From Tubulanus polymorphus (lineage: Eukaryota > Nemertea > Palaeonemertea > Tubulaniformes > Tubulanidae): DNA of 64,000 bases. The first letter of the stretch is position 1. Each line of letters starts with the position of its first letter. Made by a program: the position numbers and the translations under genes. The stretch is from positions 6,112,501-6,176,500 of the forward strand of contig NC_134028.1 of assembly GCF_964204645.1 (NCBI RefSeq), in the 5' to 3' direction. Shown one piece after another: positions 39,001-54,000 of the stretch. The notes beneath the pieces are model-generated. The model was given only the letters and a program-made list of their open reading frames with translations. It was not told the DNA's origin and searched no databases.

Positions 39001-42000
39001 ATATGTTTTCGAAAGGATTGAAAAGGTTTTTCAGCTGAATAAGATTTTCAAATTCATTTTTTCATTAACGAAAGGTGCAGGTGAAAAGAGTCCTGTAAAC
39101 AGGACAATGGAGATTCCTATAGTAAACAAATAATTTTCCGAAAATCTTGAAATAATAATAATCAATTAAAAAAAATTGAGTTAGCCCCCGGGGTAAAGTT
39201 AATACCAGTCTATAAAACCAGCCCCCTAGATATCTAGATATCTACATGGATCAATTATCTCAGTTTTGAATGAAAAATAACTGATTTTGATAAGCATTGA
39301 TAAAACCCTATATTCGTGTTATGATGATAATCTATAGAAAATAATCAAAGTCCAAAAATTTTTAGTTGTATATATATTATATTCTAATAGTCATCTAATA
39401 GTCATCTTCAGGACGATAAGAATATAGTTGAAACATCTAGCTTAAGGGAACATTTTTGGACTTAAAATTATTTTTCGATTATATTTTGGGATTCTATATA
39501 GGCCTAGATTTCTTTTAACTTTGAGTCAGATTTCACATGCGCCCAGCTATTGACCTATTTGATCATTTTCTGGTATTGGGTCATGATATCAAAAAATTGG
39601 TTTCTTGACAGTATTTTTCAAAAATATGAATATTTTTTCGGATATATTTTCAGTTCGCAGGCCAAAAGTTTGATCGAATCTGAGGGAAGCTATTTCGACC
39701 CCTCAGAGCGATTCAGTCAACTGGTCGGAAGAGCCATGAGGTCTGGTGACGTAAGAGATTGCCCGGTAAGTATCCGCAAATCTGAATCTTAAACTCTTTT
39801 ACTTTTATTCTGGTAAATTTCAAAAGATTTTCATTTTTTTTTTAATTCTTTTTCATAGAAATCTTGCGGGGAGAAAGTGCTGCTGAATCGAAGTTTAAGG
39901 AATTGTCCGGATGTTGGTAAGTTCACGTATGAAACAAAGATAATTTCCGAAGTACCGTCAAATTTTAAAAACCATAAATAAGAACTATAAATTTATTTGA
40001 TGATCCGGATAGATCAATGTATCCAAAAAGGCCTATAATTCAAGCAAAACATCTTCGTGTAAAATCATTGCTGTATAGTGAAAACATCGGAGTCTATCTA
40101 ATATAATGGATGAATTCATTCACTGAAATGATTCATCAATTAGATTTATTTGAGTTTGAAATGAACATTGATGTCGTCAATCCACTCTCGGCAGGCAATG
40201 TTGACGTTCTTGATTATCGTAGATTGACGACGGGAAGTGTTTCTGTCTGTGTTTCATTTACCTGCTCGCGCCTAGCAACGATTCGTAAAATTTTCACAAA
40301 CTCAACCGATGATGAATAAATACTGTATGCTTTCGGTTTCAGTGAGCGTCGGTTTAGTTTGGGACACGGATCGACCGAGTATGAACTATATAATGGATAT
40401 CGGAGAATTGATCGGAACTCATCTGAAACTCACAGACGTAAGTGACTAATATTGATTGCCTCCCTCTCTTCCTCTCTCTCTCTCTTCCTCTCCCGATGGC
40501 TGGCCACACGGAGGCATTGACCTGTGAGCCCGTGCTAATAAACAACCATCCTGAAAATCGATCGATTACGCAGACAATAGCTCTACAGTCTCACAAAGAA
40601 ACAATTCAGTTCACACTGGCTGACGACATGTGCGAAATTATAATCATTAAGACTTGGGGAAAAATGAAATTACAATGTATTACCTTATCTATCGCAGTCT
40701 TATATTTTTATCACCGATGAATTGATTCCTAGAATCAGTATCTGCTCAAATCTTTAACTGGCAGATGATTTTCGATAATCTAAATGAGATAGAATGGGTT
40801 TAGAGTTGTAAATAACTAATAATTCCGGCAACATTTCAAAATAAGTGCCCTATAATCAATCTATGCAGTATTTTTTTTACCTTTAGGCGCCCCCTATAAT
40901 TCGTCTGGTCTCTTATTTTCAGTTGTATAATCACGTATCTAATGAGTATTTGCACGAGACGACGTTTGAACTGGTCGGCGTAGTCGCGTATTACGGTAAA
41001 CATTACTCGTCGTTCGTCAGACATACGCATTCGAAACGATGGATCTATTTCGACGACGCCGCAATTCAGGAGGTCGGTATATGAAATGAATATGGCAATT
41101 AGCTTGTTTTACCATGAAAGAAGTTCTAAGAAATCATAGTTTATGCGAGCAACGAGATTGCCGCAAAGCTCGAAAAAAGGCTCTAAATTCCATTAGTGGA
41201 CAACCCTTTCCGTTAACCCTAGATTCGCCCCTGAACCAACATTACGATGGTATCCGGACTGAAGTTTGAATTTGAAAATTTGAATTATTTTTTTTCAGGT
41301 GGGTGACCAGTGGCAAGCGGTGATCGATAAATGCTGTAAATCTCACTATCAGCCTCTGTTGTTGTTGTACGCGAATCCGGAAGGAACGGTCGTGAACACG
41401 CACACGGCGCCGCAGACGACGACGATCGTGCCACGCAACACGTTCCGACCGCATCGACGCAATCACAGCCGCTCGTCGAGCGTCGACAGCCTCGGCAGCC
41501 CGAGTCGCGGGGGAGGGTCGAGCGGCGCGTCGTCCGACTCGACGGTGAAACTCGCCGACGCCGCGAGACGAGCGATCACGCCGACGCCGTGGGAAATACA
41601 AAAACATTCACAGGTGAGTTTCACAGTTATAGTCTAGATAGAACTCTGTAGGTGATAACACATAGGTGAGACGAGATTTAAGGGCAGCTTGTTAGGTTTA
41701 TTCAGGGACCATATCTAGTCTATTTATCAGTGTGACCACTTACCGCATACTCAGGGGAAAATCAGGGAAATTTGTCGAGATTGCGCGAAAAATCAAACAG
41801 TTTCCTTCTATATCTTACGTATTTGCATGTATTAATTGATTGGACTCTCAGATCATGTCAGGGAAACAACATGTCTGATGAGGTTTTTGCTCGTTGAACC
41901 AAGCCTTTATGCGCTGTAATGGGTTTAGTTTTGCGCTGGATTTTGCACTCGATTCGACTGTCTACGCAGCTATTAATGCAGTTTTGGGTTTAATTCGAGT

Positions 42001-45000
42001 TTAAATTGACACAAGGACATGAAAATCAATCTATTTTCAATTACTTAAACTCAAGAGTCAAATCATAACTAAAACTGAAGTGTTTGACTGAGAAACAATG
42101 GACTAAATGCTGGGGAAACATACTCAACAAAATATTTGTCAATGTTTCGACGAGTTCCAGTGAAATCAGTTGATCGTAAGAACACAAGTGCCCAAATATT
42201 AAGACATGTAGCAAAAGACAGAAATGAGATTGAATGAAGCTCTCAGGAGAGTCGCAAGTTCAACAACTCAAAGTGTTTATCAGGTTAAATACATATACAT
42301 AATTATCATCACTGATAGATCTCTAGTGGAACAGTCAACAATGTGTGACAGTCAAGTCGATTTCGTTATCTTCGACATGAACGAGAAAATCTTGGAAGCG
42401 TCATTTATCTGCGTTAACCTGGTCAGTTCACCGTGCAGTTTGTGTTTACATTTACATGTACGTGCCCGTAAAAATACGTGCAAATCTCAGTAAGGCTGAT
42501 GGGTCACCAAGTGTGCATAGATTTGCAGAGAAATCACCCTTATCAATGAATGAATTAATGGAACATATTGAGAATAAGGTGATTGTAGTTGAGTTGAACA
42601 TTCTCAACTGTGAATGAACTTTCACTATTGCTTCGACCCCACAATCGGAGTAGAATACCCATTTGAGTAAGGGGTGGATCCTGGGGCAGACTTTGACCAG
42701 GGCAAGAAATCAAAAGGGACAATACTGAACAAGGGCGTGTTAAGTTTTCTGTGCAAGCAAAACCAGGGTCTGGAAAATTTTGAAATTTCAATGCGTTTTC
42801 ATACAATTTCCAGGCACTTGAGGGACATTTCAGAGATTATAAACTGAATCTCGTGCTGCAGACTGCTGCTATCTTGTTAGTTGTGGGTAAAAAAAGTTCC
42901 TTGAAAATTATTGCCATTGTAGTTTCCAACGGGCATGGTGAAAGTGCAAAGAAATCACGTGCTCCAAGCGCTCTGGGTCTGAGCCTGGATGTGTAAAAAG
43001 TGGTATAGTGTTAAACACTATTGGCATTGAATCATTCAATTGATTTCGTATAACAATTCTACAACATGTTGCTCGTTCTAATGTATAATGCATCTATATA
43101 TCATCTGTTGATGTTATTATTGGACTTCAGCCAAATCATCGTCCTTTTTCCTAGCCGCAATATTTTCCATATGTCGGCTTATGATATTCTCATTATCGGC
43201 TACGTAAATAGACTGCGAGCTATCGAGATGAAATGGTGCAAAAAAAGAGTAAAACAATACCGCAGACAATCAGTGGTTAAAGTTCATTTATCGCTATCAA
43301 TTGAAAAACAACCTTTATTCGGTATAATTCGATTGATTACAGTGTTTCTCCCTCCTCCCACCCGCTACGATGTCTGGTGTGGCTAAATTACCCGAATTCA
43401 ATTGATAATAGTCTCAGACGGTTCCCTTATTAGATTCGATCAGATTCTACAGGAGGTTGTATGAATTAAGTGAGATGAATTATTCGAATGTTTGAACAAT
43501 CGGTCATATTTTCGTCAAAATAAGCTTTCTGATTTTTCTACAACTTGAATTAATAAGTGTTAGAAATACTGATTTGATTTGTTAAGGTCTTACTGTTGAC
43601 AACTGATTAATTCAAACATTTTCTCTCATGTTTCGTTGAAACGTTACTGAGAAACTTTGTTACTGCTCACACTTTTCAGAGGTTAGAAGCCCTAGTTTCA
43701 TAATAAATTTTTCGGTATTTTCAGGTGAATCCACCCCGACGCCGAGCGGTCACTCCTGGACCTGACGATATCAAACGCCACGCAAACGATATCGACATCT
43801 CGAATCGCATGAACGAACATCAACGCCAGGGCAGTTTCCTGTTCGCAGTCGACAACAATCTAGAACCGCGCGAAATAGCGCTCGACGACGACGCCAGCGT
43901 TCAGAGCTATCAGACGGACTCGTTCCCGCCGCCGCCGCCACCTATCGACGAAAACTGGCATCGTCAGTATAACAGCCAGCATTTATCGCCACGCGACGGC
44001 AGCGACGCGGGGAGCAGTAGCTCGGACGCGGGGATCTCGTCCGGTCGACGCACGAAGTCGATCGGTCGACAAAACTCGACGAACGGCAACAGCAAACCGC
44101 CGAGTCCTTTTCATCAGCGTAAAATGAAACTGAAAAGTTTGAAATCGGAAATCGCTCGCACGCGTAATTCGTCGACGTCTAGTACGGAGAATACGAACGT
44201 CGTCTCCGGCCAGCCGCCGAAATCGCCGGGAATATCGAAGAAGCTGTTCTCGAAAACAAAAGATCTCGTGCGGAAAGAGAGTTTCAAGAAGAACAAAGAT
44301 AAAGTGCACGCCGATATCATACGCTTTCACATGAACGGCGCGGAAGAAGCACGCAGTTCGCCGCAGCAACCGCGAATCGCCGAAAAGAGTAATTCGAGCG
44401 AGAATTTGCTATCGTCGTCGCGAAACGACGGCGATTTACGCCGCGGACAGAAGCTCGTGTCGCGCGCGCAGTCGGTCGACGGGAATTTGAATTGTTTCGA
44501 CGCGGATGCCGACCCGCGTTCGGTGAGGTTCGCCGCCGACGCGTGGACACGGCCGGCCGGACGCACATGCGACGACTCGTCGTATCCGCAACCGAGTCGC
44601 ACGTACATCGATAACGGATATCAGAGTTTACCGCGTCCGAAGCGTTCGGCGGCGAAGGCGAGTAAATCGTACAGCATACAGAAAATGGATCAGCCGGACG
44701 GCGCGCGAAACGTCGTCATCGACGCGTCGAAATCGATGAGTCGTAAAAACAACGGCCCCGCATCGCCGGATCATAAAAACTATATCAGTCGCAATACGGT
44801 CGAAGCGATATTGATGCGACAAGGCGTGCAGGCAAAAACTGCGCCGCAGGGGGCGCCGCGCTCTCAAACGACGACGGCGCATCGTCATCAGAACGCTCTG
44901 AAAGTCGTCATTCCCGAACGCGACGATACGTCGTTGGACTCGCAGAAAGATTCCGGGTATCGTAGCGGCGGGAGCGCCGGTGATCGCAGTTCGGCGAGTA

Positions 45001-48000
45001 GTATGTCGGTCGATTCACCGACTACGGCGCCATCTAACAACGGTCAACCTCACTATCAACAGCAGCAACAGCAGACATACAGACAGAATAACAACAGAAA
45101 TAACGGTGAGTAGAATTTCTAAAAACTTAGAGTGAAATCGATTTGAAACCTTTTTCAATATTTGGTCATTTGGTATGAACGAGAGCTTTATAAAGTTTTC
45201 ATACTAGGGGCCAGTTGCTCAAAAGGTTGTTAAAGATAACCGGCGGATAAATACCATAGAAACAATGAACTTTTAATTGTAACTATCCACTGGTTAACTC
45301 TAACCAACTTTTCAGCAACTGGCCTTGTATTGTGGAAAATTGTTGAAACCAGTCGTACTTTTATAGGTTTATTAGTTTTATTAGTATAAGATACAAGCTT
45401 TTGCTATTAATGTCCTAGTAGCTTTAACAGGTTAACGAATACAGTCAATGCAAAAACAACAGTATCTATAGCCAGAGAATATATACGGAATTGTCATAAG
45501 AATTCATTTGATATTTTTAGGCAATACAAACAGTAATCCTATCTACGGCGATGTGTCAGAATTCGAGAAGAAAGGTAAGACAATGATTTTTTAATACTTC
45601 CTGGATGTGAATAATGCAAAGATGGGGAAAGGAGTACTTATTGTATTCTGGTGCATGATTGAAGTTCATGAGAATACGGTGCTAAACAAACAAAAAAGTG
45701 TATTGTATGCAGGCGTATTTTAATATATGAATAGAAATATTGTAATTTTCAGTTATCAGTTTCAATAATGACTCAGAGAGTTATATGAGTCATGCGTAAA
45801 TTGTTTGTTTATCAGGTGTTTCGCCCTGTTAGCGGGCGAACTTATCAATTCGCTACTGTGTCGTGTGTAACAAATTCTGAAAATGGCTAATTTCAGGTTT
45901 TCAAAGTCAATGCGAACACTTGTGCACGAGAGCGGAAGATTTGATGGAAAAGTCCGTGCGAACTGAAGAATCGGGAGACCTGCATAATGCTTTAATGTTC
46001 TGCACACAGGCGACCAGTAAGTGTAATAAACGCATAAAATATCGTGACAAATGACTTAGGTTTTTGAGTTAAGTTGTTTGAGTAAAGTTGTTTTAAAGTT
46101 GAGTCAGTGCCTTTGATGTGAATGAAATTCTTTTTCCATTCATTCATAGAATAGGCGTTTGCTTTCATGTGCCTGTTTTATTTAGTTTTTTGGAGAATTT
46201 AGTGCACTTGCAAGTTTACTAACGATAGGATAGAATGGGGTAAACATCAAAAAAAGTATCGGCCACTTTAAACTTTGTGATCTCCCCTATCGATGAAATG
46301 ACATTAAGCGACTTTTCATCTTAGCATTATTGTTTTGCATTCAATGCATGATTGTAATACACTCTGAAAACATAACGGTTATTAATCGTTTAAGTGTTGT
46401 AGAGCTATCGATTTATTCCTCCCGAGACAAAAAATGATTATTAATCAAAGTTTGTTGATCGGATATTTTATCGCATGATTAGCAACAGCTGTATACATTC
46501 ATTCTATCGACCGACCAACACGATTATATTTTGTGCGTAACCATTGTATGACTTGAGATTAATTTCCTGTCTTAATCACTGAATATGACATCCCATCTTG
46601 AAAGGCTTGAACCCGGTAACCACGCAACGAATTACCGTACCAGTGGACCCATCCTCTCTCGTGCTGAGATTCAAACTTGATGGCGCAGTAGTAAGGTTCA
46701 AACCCATCTCCTAGTTTATCCATATTCAAGCATGCTGGGATTGTGAGATCCAACAAACTACAGCCCGGCCCTAGAAGGCTAGATGTGTAGCTACCAGGCA
46801 TTGTTAATATAACTTATTAACTCTAACCCAAGGGTTAACTGATGATGAATTGAGTTGACGCCGGTTTTATAGAGTGGTATTGTCTTTAATGAGGGGTTTA
46901 TTCAATTCAATTTCAATTGAATGAACCCCTGGGTTGAAGATAATACCAGCCTATAAAACTGGGTTCTTAGGATAAACTCAATTGGGAATTAATTGAGTTA
47001 TCCCTCTGTTTAAAGTTTAAAGTTAACACCGGTCTTTAAAACCGGGCCTTGGTTAAAGTTAATTGCCGTATGTAAAACCTGCGGCTCTAGTGATGGAATA
47101 ATTTGAATTTTAAATTGTAATCTGATAATTTCTCCTGTATTTACAGTTTGTCTGAAACAGGCTATGGATATACCGTACATAGATAACCAGGCTCACATGT
47201 ACGCGCAGATGAAACACAATACGTGCGTGATGAGAACGCGTAGTCTGCACAGACGTATAATGATGCGTCAAGATTCCGGTAATTCAACGATGTCATCAAC
47301 GCCGAGCGAATCAAATTCAGATCATAGGTAATTAATGATGATGATGATGATGATATAAGTGATAACTGCTGATATAAGCCGTGATCACACAGAGATGATT
47401 TGACCCGGGCCAAATTGGCATGGATCAGGCCCGAGACGAATTTTGCCGGTACCTAATTTAGAGAGGGCGTTCATACGTAAACCACTCACTTGATTCTTAA
47501 CAATGCTTTAACACTTCGGAACTATGACTTCGGAAACCAGTTGCAATTTAAAATTTGGCTCGGGTCTGGTCTGACATTTTTGGTCAAACAGGCGCAGGCC
47601 GGTTTGGCACCGGTATGAACAGTTTTTCCTGACCATGATGCTCGTGTGATCACGGCTATAGATGACTCCTGAGCTGTTAAGAGATCATCGGATGTTACTT
47701 TAGCCCATGGAGAGATGACTGATATATGGTAAGAGGTATGGCTGAGGGTAATGATACCAACCGATGAAAGCATCAGTGCTGATTAAAATCCTATAGCAGT
47801 GAAAATGGCGCTGTAGAAATTAAGTTGTTATTAGTATTAACCTTGATATTAATATGATGATATTTGATGTACATAGCTGTGAAAATAAAGATGTATTGAT
47901 TTTCTGTGTTTTAGCAATAATCCATCGAATGCTGTGACGAACGAATCGCAGAAACAGAACGTGAATTTGAAACCTCCGTCTGCGTCGTCGCGTCAACGCC

Positions 48001-51000
48001 CGCAAAGCGCCGATACGCGGACCGCTCGAGAGCGTTCGCTTACGCGAAATAAACCGAACATTCCGTCGAAACCGGCCTCGTTTTCCGAGCACGACGCGCT
48101 GCAGCGTAAGAGTCGCGTCGATATTTCGCAAGCCAACAACGCCAATGCCGGGAAATATTGCGTGCGTAATCCGCAAATCGTCACTCAGTCGGACGCGGGG
48201 AAAAGTCGCGGTCGCGCGGGAAGTCTGACGTCGACCGGTGAAAACGGCGCCGATAATTCGCCGGCTCAGATCATCGATTTCGAGGTGAACCGCACGGCTG
48301 ATATATACGCGACGTTACCGAAACGCGGCTTGCATAATAAACCGATCGTAACGAAAGACACGAAACACGTTCAGGCGTATCAGGATTACCTAAACAAACA
48401 ACGCATTCATAACGAAGGGATCAATATAACCGGTGGACAGAATCAAGGCCCGAGTGGAGGACAGGTGACTCAGGCGCCGAATGGTCAAAGTTCGAACGAA
48501 ATGTTGACGCAAAATGTCGTGATGCGACGGAGACGTTCGGCTGATAAAGTGAAGCCGCCTCCTCCAGTTCGTAAGAGCAGTATTCCGAATAGTCAGGCAG
48601 TCGCTCAGGCTATTAGCAACATGTCTCAACAAGCTGCTCAACAAGCCGCTCAGCAGTCAGCTCAACAGTCCGCTCAGCAACCTGTTCAGCAGACAGCTCA
48701 GCAACCTGTTCGGCAGACGGCGGACGGACAGTCGAGAAGATCGAATTATGCGGATCCAGGATCGATAGGATTGCAGGATCGCGGCGTACAACGGGATTAC
48801 CCTTCGCAAGTGAGCCTTGCGAGACAGCCGAATCGCGCCGACTTCAACAACGGTCAAAACGATCCGCGAAGAAATAACCCACCAGAATCTCATAAAGATC
48901 CGTACGCGAATTATAAGGAAGGCTGTTACCCGCCGGCGAGTGTCGGAAGTGCCGGAGGACAGGCCCCGCGGCAACAGAATACCGCCGTGTTACCGAACCG
49001 ACCGCAGTTACCGGATAGTTACCAACGAGTGTCGCCTCGCGACGACGTCGCTGCGCGGAACGCGGCCCGACAAGCGAATCGCAATAGCGGGTATTATCCG
49101 CAGAATGGCGGCAGCGGTCCCGGCACGCAACAGCAACACGCGTTTAATAATCGCGATCAACAACACGCGAATTACGGCGTTTACGATTCTCCGCGCGCGA
49201 CGAATCGACAATCCGAACAGATGAACTCCGGCCCGGGACGACCGGATACAGCGTACAGACACCCTCAACGCGATGGTATGTCATCTTAATCGTATCCATT
49301 CCTCGTTCGTTGATACAAGGTGGCCACTTACCTGGAAATCAGGGGAAAAAGTCGGGGAATTTTGTAAAAAGGCTAAAAATCAGGGATAAGGCACAGTTTC
49401 TGTCTATGTCTTCTGTATTTGACTGTGTTAACTGATTAGATTCTGAGCATATCAAGTCAGGGAAAACAACGTTCATGTTAGGGAACTAGAAATAGCCTCA
49501 ACTATATATAACCATAGTCTATGCAACTGGCTCCAAATTGAAATGTGAATTTGTATATATTTATTGTTTTCAGTTTCGTCAGATCGTTCGAGGGGTAATC
49601 GAGAGATGCCTGTCTATCATCGACAAAATAGCGACCCATCTCGAGAACGTTATAACAGAGAACGCAGCAATCTCAGACCCACTCGTAAGTATTCATTTAC
49701 TTACTGTACTTTTTGGCTGCCGGAATAAGAATTTACTGAATAATTTCATGAACTTGTTTCTCGCTGTTTGAATTTTAATGCCTAATTTTAAATAACCGCC
49801 TCCGTTTTCATAGAATTTTGTCCGATATGCGGACAGGTGGAAACGTGGATTCCGCAGATGCAGAAGTGTAAAGTGTGCGACTGCATCAGTTATGACAATC
49901 CACCGAACAACGCGCATTACCAGCAGAAAAATTCCTCATCGTCGTCGTCGCGACAGCAAACTTACATAGCTCCAGATGATGGTAAGTATCGCTTAGATGA
50001 CTCTGAAGATTTATACCTCGAACTCTATAGGATACGAATGGCAGCCGATGCATGCAAATGAAATCAGTTGCCACATAGAATTAAAACCATGAAACCGGTG
50101 AGGCTTTGCCTCGCTGTTTTTGAAAAAAAAGACACGATAATAACCGAATCAAGAAATTCAGTTTTATCTCCAATTTAAGAATAACTTTTTGATCAGACTG
50201 GATCGAAAACATTGAAAAATTTTCGCTATAGTTATTCAATTTGCGACTGTTTCATTTGATTTGTTTTGCATCTGCTGCCATTTGAAAATATTTCATATTT
50301 TAAGCAAATCGACGATAGATACTCGCCTATTTTCTGTCAAACTATTGTTCTCGGCTATAATTTCTGATACTTAAATGATACTACATTTCTTTCGATATTA
50401 CCTCAGATGAAATTGCAATTTCCAATTATTTGAAGTATGAAATATTTTTCCCCAAATAGTATTTGGTTTAGTATTTTATTGATGTAGCCACTGGAAAGCC
50501 TAATTTACCAAATACTGACTATAGAAATTCGCACAAAAATCATTCATTTCATTTCATACGACCCTAAGATATTTCAAACAGTATATTTTAGATATTCATT
50601 GTCATTCTGAGTCAAAATATTCATGATCACATTAACAAAGTCCTGAAATACATGTATCGGAATGCTTCAGCCTACGTATCATTTGGAACAGAAAAATCCC
50701 TTTAAGAAATGGCCATGAAATATGACGCTTTAGTACCGGGTATGGCAAATTATAGTTGACACTTTGATTACGGGTTGTCAGATATTAAGGGCACCTCAGG
50801 TCAGTTATGCTGAAGCATTTAATATGTTTGATGTCAACTTGAACTGCAGCCAGAACTGTAGAATGTCAGTTCCAACGCATAATTGGCAAATGGAAAAATT
50901 TTGGGTCTCGAGTACGTAGCCAAAGACAGTTCGAGTTGACATGATACGTGTAAACACTTGAATAAAGTGGAACCTTACTTCTATAGCCATTTAGAGTTTG

Positions 51001-54000
51001 AACTGGGTGTCGGGTTTCTTCCGAATTATGCCAGTTGTTTTTTAGATCGCGAATTCCCGCCAAGAATCGTTGAGGTTCCACTGTATTCGAATTTCCGTTC
51101 CCCTCCCCCGAAAAATGACATGTCGTGCCCCCCGAATACACTGATTATATCAACGGACACGTGAATCAGTTGCCTGTAGCTTTTTGTTTTAATGAATTAA
51201 TGTCACTAGCCGCACAAAATCCTAATCTGCAATATTCTAATGTTGCTTTCCCAACAGGAATTGACTGTCTGGACACACCATCTGATAGTAGTAGTCTTAT
51301 CAATGTAAGTACCCAATATTCCGTTTTCGTTAGGTGACAATAATTTTTTTTCATACACACACACTTCATTAAGTGAATAATTAAGGTCCAGCTAGTAAGA
51401 AAGGGAATTTTTACATTTTACAGTGGAACCTTACAACAAACACTAGCCAGACTGTTCCAGCTCACCCTCCCTTTTCAACTATATATCAACTGGCTACTGA
51501 GTTGATTGAGTCCAAATTTGCTGGTATATGATGATATGGGTATAACTAAAAAGATATGATTATGTCTTTATGTATTTTTGGTGTCACTGATGTCATCATA
51601 TTTCTGCCAGCCCAATCAAAATCCTAAAGCCTAGATCACTGGCCCTAACGATCAACCTCATAACCCAACTCTAGGTTCTAAGACTGTGGCCCAGCGGGTG
51701 GCACTATAGCTGCGATCACGCAAGCGTTTTAAGCCTGGGCCAAATTTGGCCAAACCATTTCTGTGTGATCGAAGCTCATAGCTCTGCTGGCCATGCTGGC
51801 CATTTCCAGAAACCCTACTAGTAGAACCTGTCATATCTTTTTTACGTTATCAATCTCTCATGGACAAGGGTTTATTCTCTTCACTAAGCCTGCTTTTACA
51901 GACCTATAATTATTCACATAGTATATATTCTCGATTCCCGCGTATATATACTTGTTAGTATTCCTCACGAAGTGTTATTTTGAATATCACCCGGATGTGT
52001 ATTATTTTAATGATGCCAGGTTCCTCGCGGTCGAAAAGTCTCTAGAAACACGAATCGATGTTTTCGCTGGTCAGATGCGTAACGTATTTGCATCACTTGT
52101 CAAGTTTGGAATGATATTCTAACAGCTCTGCATGCGTCGCGTAGTTCAATTGCGATGAAATTCATCGTTTTAGCCGTTAAGCCAACCTAACACGCATGTT
52201 GAAACATTTTGTGTTTGAGGTTCGATATGAAGAGTTTTGTTTTTAATGAAGTTTGATTTATTTAGTTCAGTTTAGTAACAACATCCATTTGCTGATCTTG
52301 AAGAATGATATTATGTTAACCAAATATTATTTCTGTTTATATTCTATTTGGTTTGTGTGCGGTCAAACTTCTAAGGAATCTTAATGATGCTACTCTTTAC
52401 AATGCAAATGGTTGTCTTCCCTTTCCCTTGATTTAAAAAAGAACAATTTTAAACTAAGTAGCCTGAAACAGTGAATTACTTCAGTCGAGAGTGATATGCT
52501 CTTTATTGTGCAGCGTCTTTTTTTCACCAAGAACTTCAAAATTTTCGATTCTTTGCCCTTGAATTTAGAAACAGCATTTTAGAATATGTAGATGTGTTAT
52601 GTGAATAAGAACGCTATGATATGATACACTGACTGTATGTGGTAAGGGTGGAATTTCAGCCGAGACACAATTGTTATTCCACCTGCGATAATTTGATCGA
52701 TGCACTGAGATAGCAAACCATCAGACTGATTGATATTAACATCATCAAAATTCCTCATTCATCCCGCACAGGCAGGTTCGCTTCCTCATCCATTCCTGTA
52801 CTGTCATATTCAGTCATTCATTCGTTCATAATCATTCTAACTCTTAATTGGTAAATTACTTTGTTCACTGCCTTGTTCGATTGCTCAAAATTAATGCTGT
52901 GTGTCTCATCAATCCGTGCAATGTGGATTGTCAAACTTCAGACATCACTGTCTTATCGGCCAGAAAACTTTTTATGTCAATTAGATTTTTTTTTAGTTGA
53001 GCGAATTAACATTACATTGTTTCAGGAATTTATGTTTTCAAAATATCAGAATTTTTATTTATCGAAGAGTATTTAATGACATTTATCTTAAATATTCATA
53101 CCCTGGTTGTACCAACGACAGATATTGCCGCGATCACACGGACATTGGGAAAAGATCAGGCCACCGTCAAATTTGGCCCATGCCTAATGAAAGAGGGCAT
53201 TCATACGTAAACCACTCCTTTGATACTAAATAATGCAGCAAAGTTGAATCATTTCTGGAACCAGTTGCAATACAATACGCAATAATTTGACCCACACTAA
53301 AATTTGGCTCAGGCCTGATGCTACGTTTTTGGTCGGGCCAAACAGGCACAGGCCCATTTGGCACCCATACAAGCAGTTGTTCCAGGCCAAAAAACGCTTG
53401 TGTGATCACGGCTAATGTTTTGAGGTCCATTTGCAAATTAAGAAATCAATGAGTTGAAATTCTTTTGGATGTTGAAATTTTTGGCAAAACAATTTAATAT
53501 TTTGATTTATTTTCAACCATTTCAGGATGTCGATCACTTGATAGACGTCGCCCGTTTAAAACCGTCCGGTTCAAGCAGTCCTAGAGGAGCCCTGGTCAGT
53601 TCTCCTAGCCCCTATTATGATCCGGCCCAAATATCGACCGACGAAGGCGTCACCGATCTGTCCAAAACGGAATCGAGCCAGACCGATTCCGACGTCCACC
53701 ACGGTGACTCCAACAAGTCGGTGAAACAGATCGCGCTCTGTTTCGAGAACACGCTCGAGCGTCTGTCGCACTCGCGATCGGCGCACAACCTAAACACGCT
53801 CGGACGCGGCAAGGAACCGCCTGGCCGCGTGAAACCGGCGTTTCTGCGCAAGGACAAAACGAAGATGAAAAAAAGCGTCACGTTCTCGGAGAACATCTCG
53901 TTGCTCGGCGGCAGCAACGTCGCATTGGAGAAACTCGGCTACGACTCCGACTACGACGAGGACACGAGCGACTCGTGCGACTCGACCGACGGACAAATAC

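Noticed and set aside
43983-44888. Long arginine-rich frames on the minus strand opposite USP exon 11
   Set aside because: Shadows of the CpG-rich coding strand; low-complexity Arg composition and no splice or start support.
46559-46801. Possible tRNA-derived SINE or short gene (GGTTCAA-like boxes, 80-residue frame)
   Set aside because: Box-B-like words are present but no properly spaced A box, no tail and no second copy in the window.
47820-49268. Minus-strand and +1 frames over USP exon 15
   Set aside because: Same cause: antisense or offset readings of a real exon whose phase closes with its neighbours.
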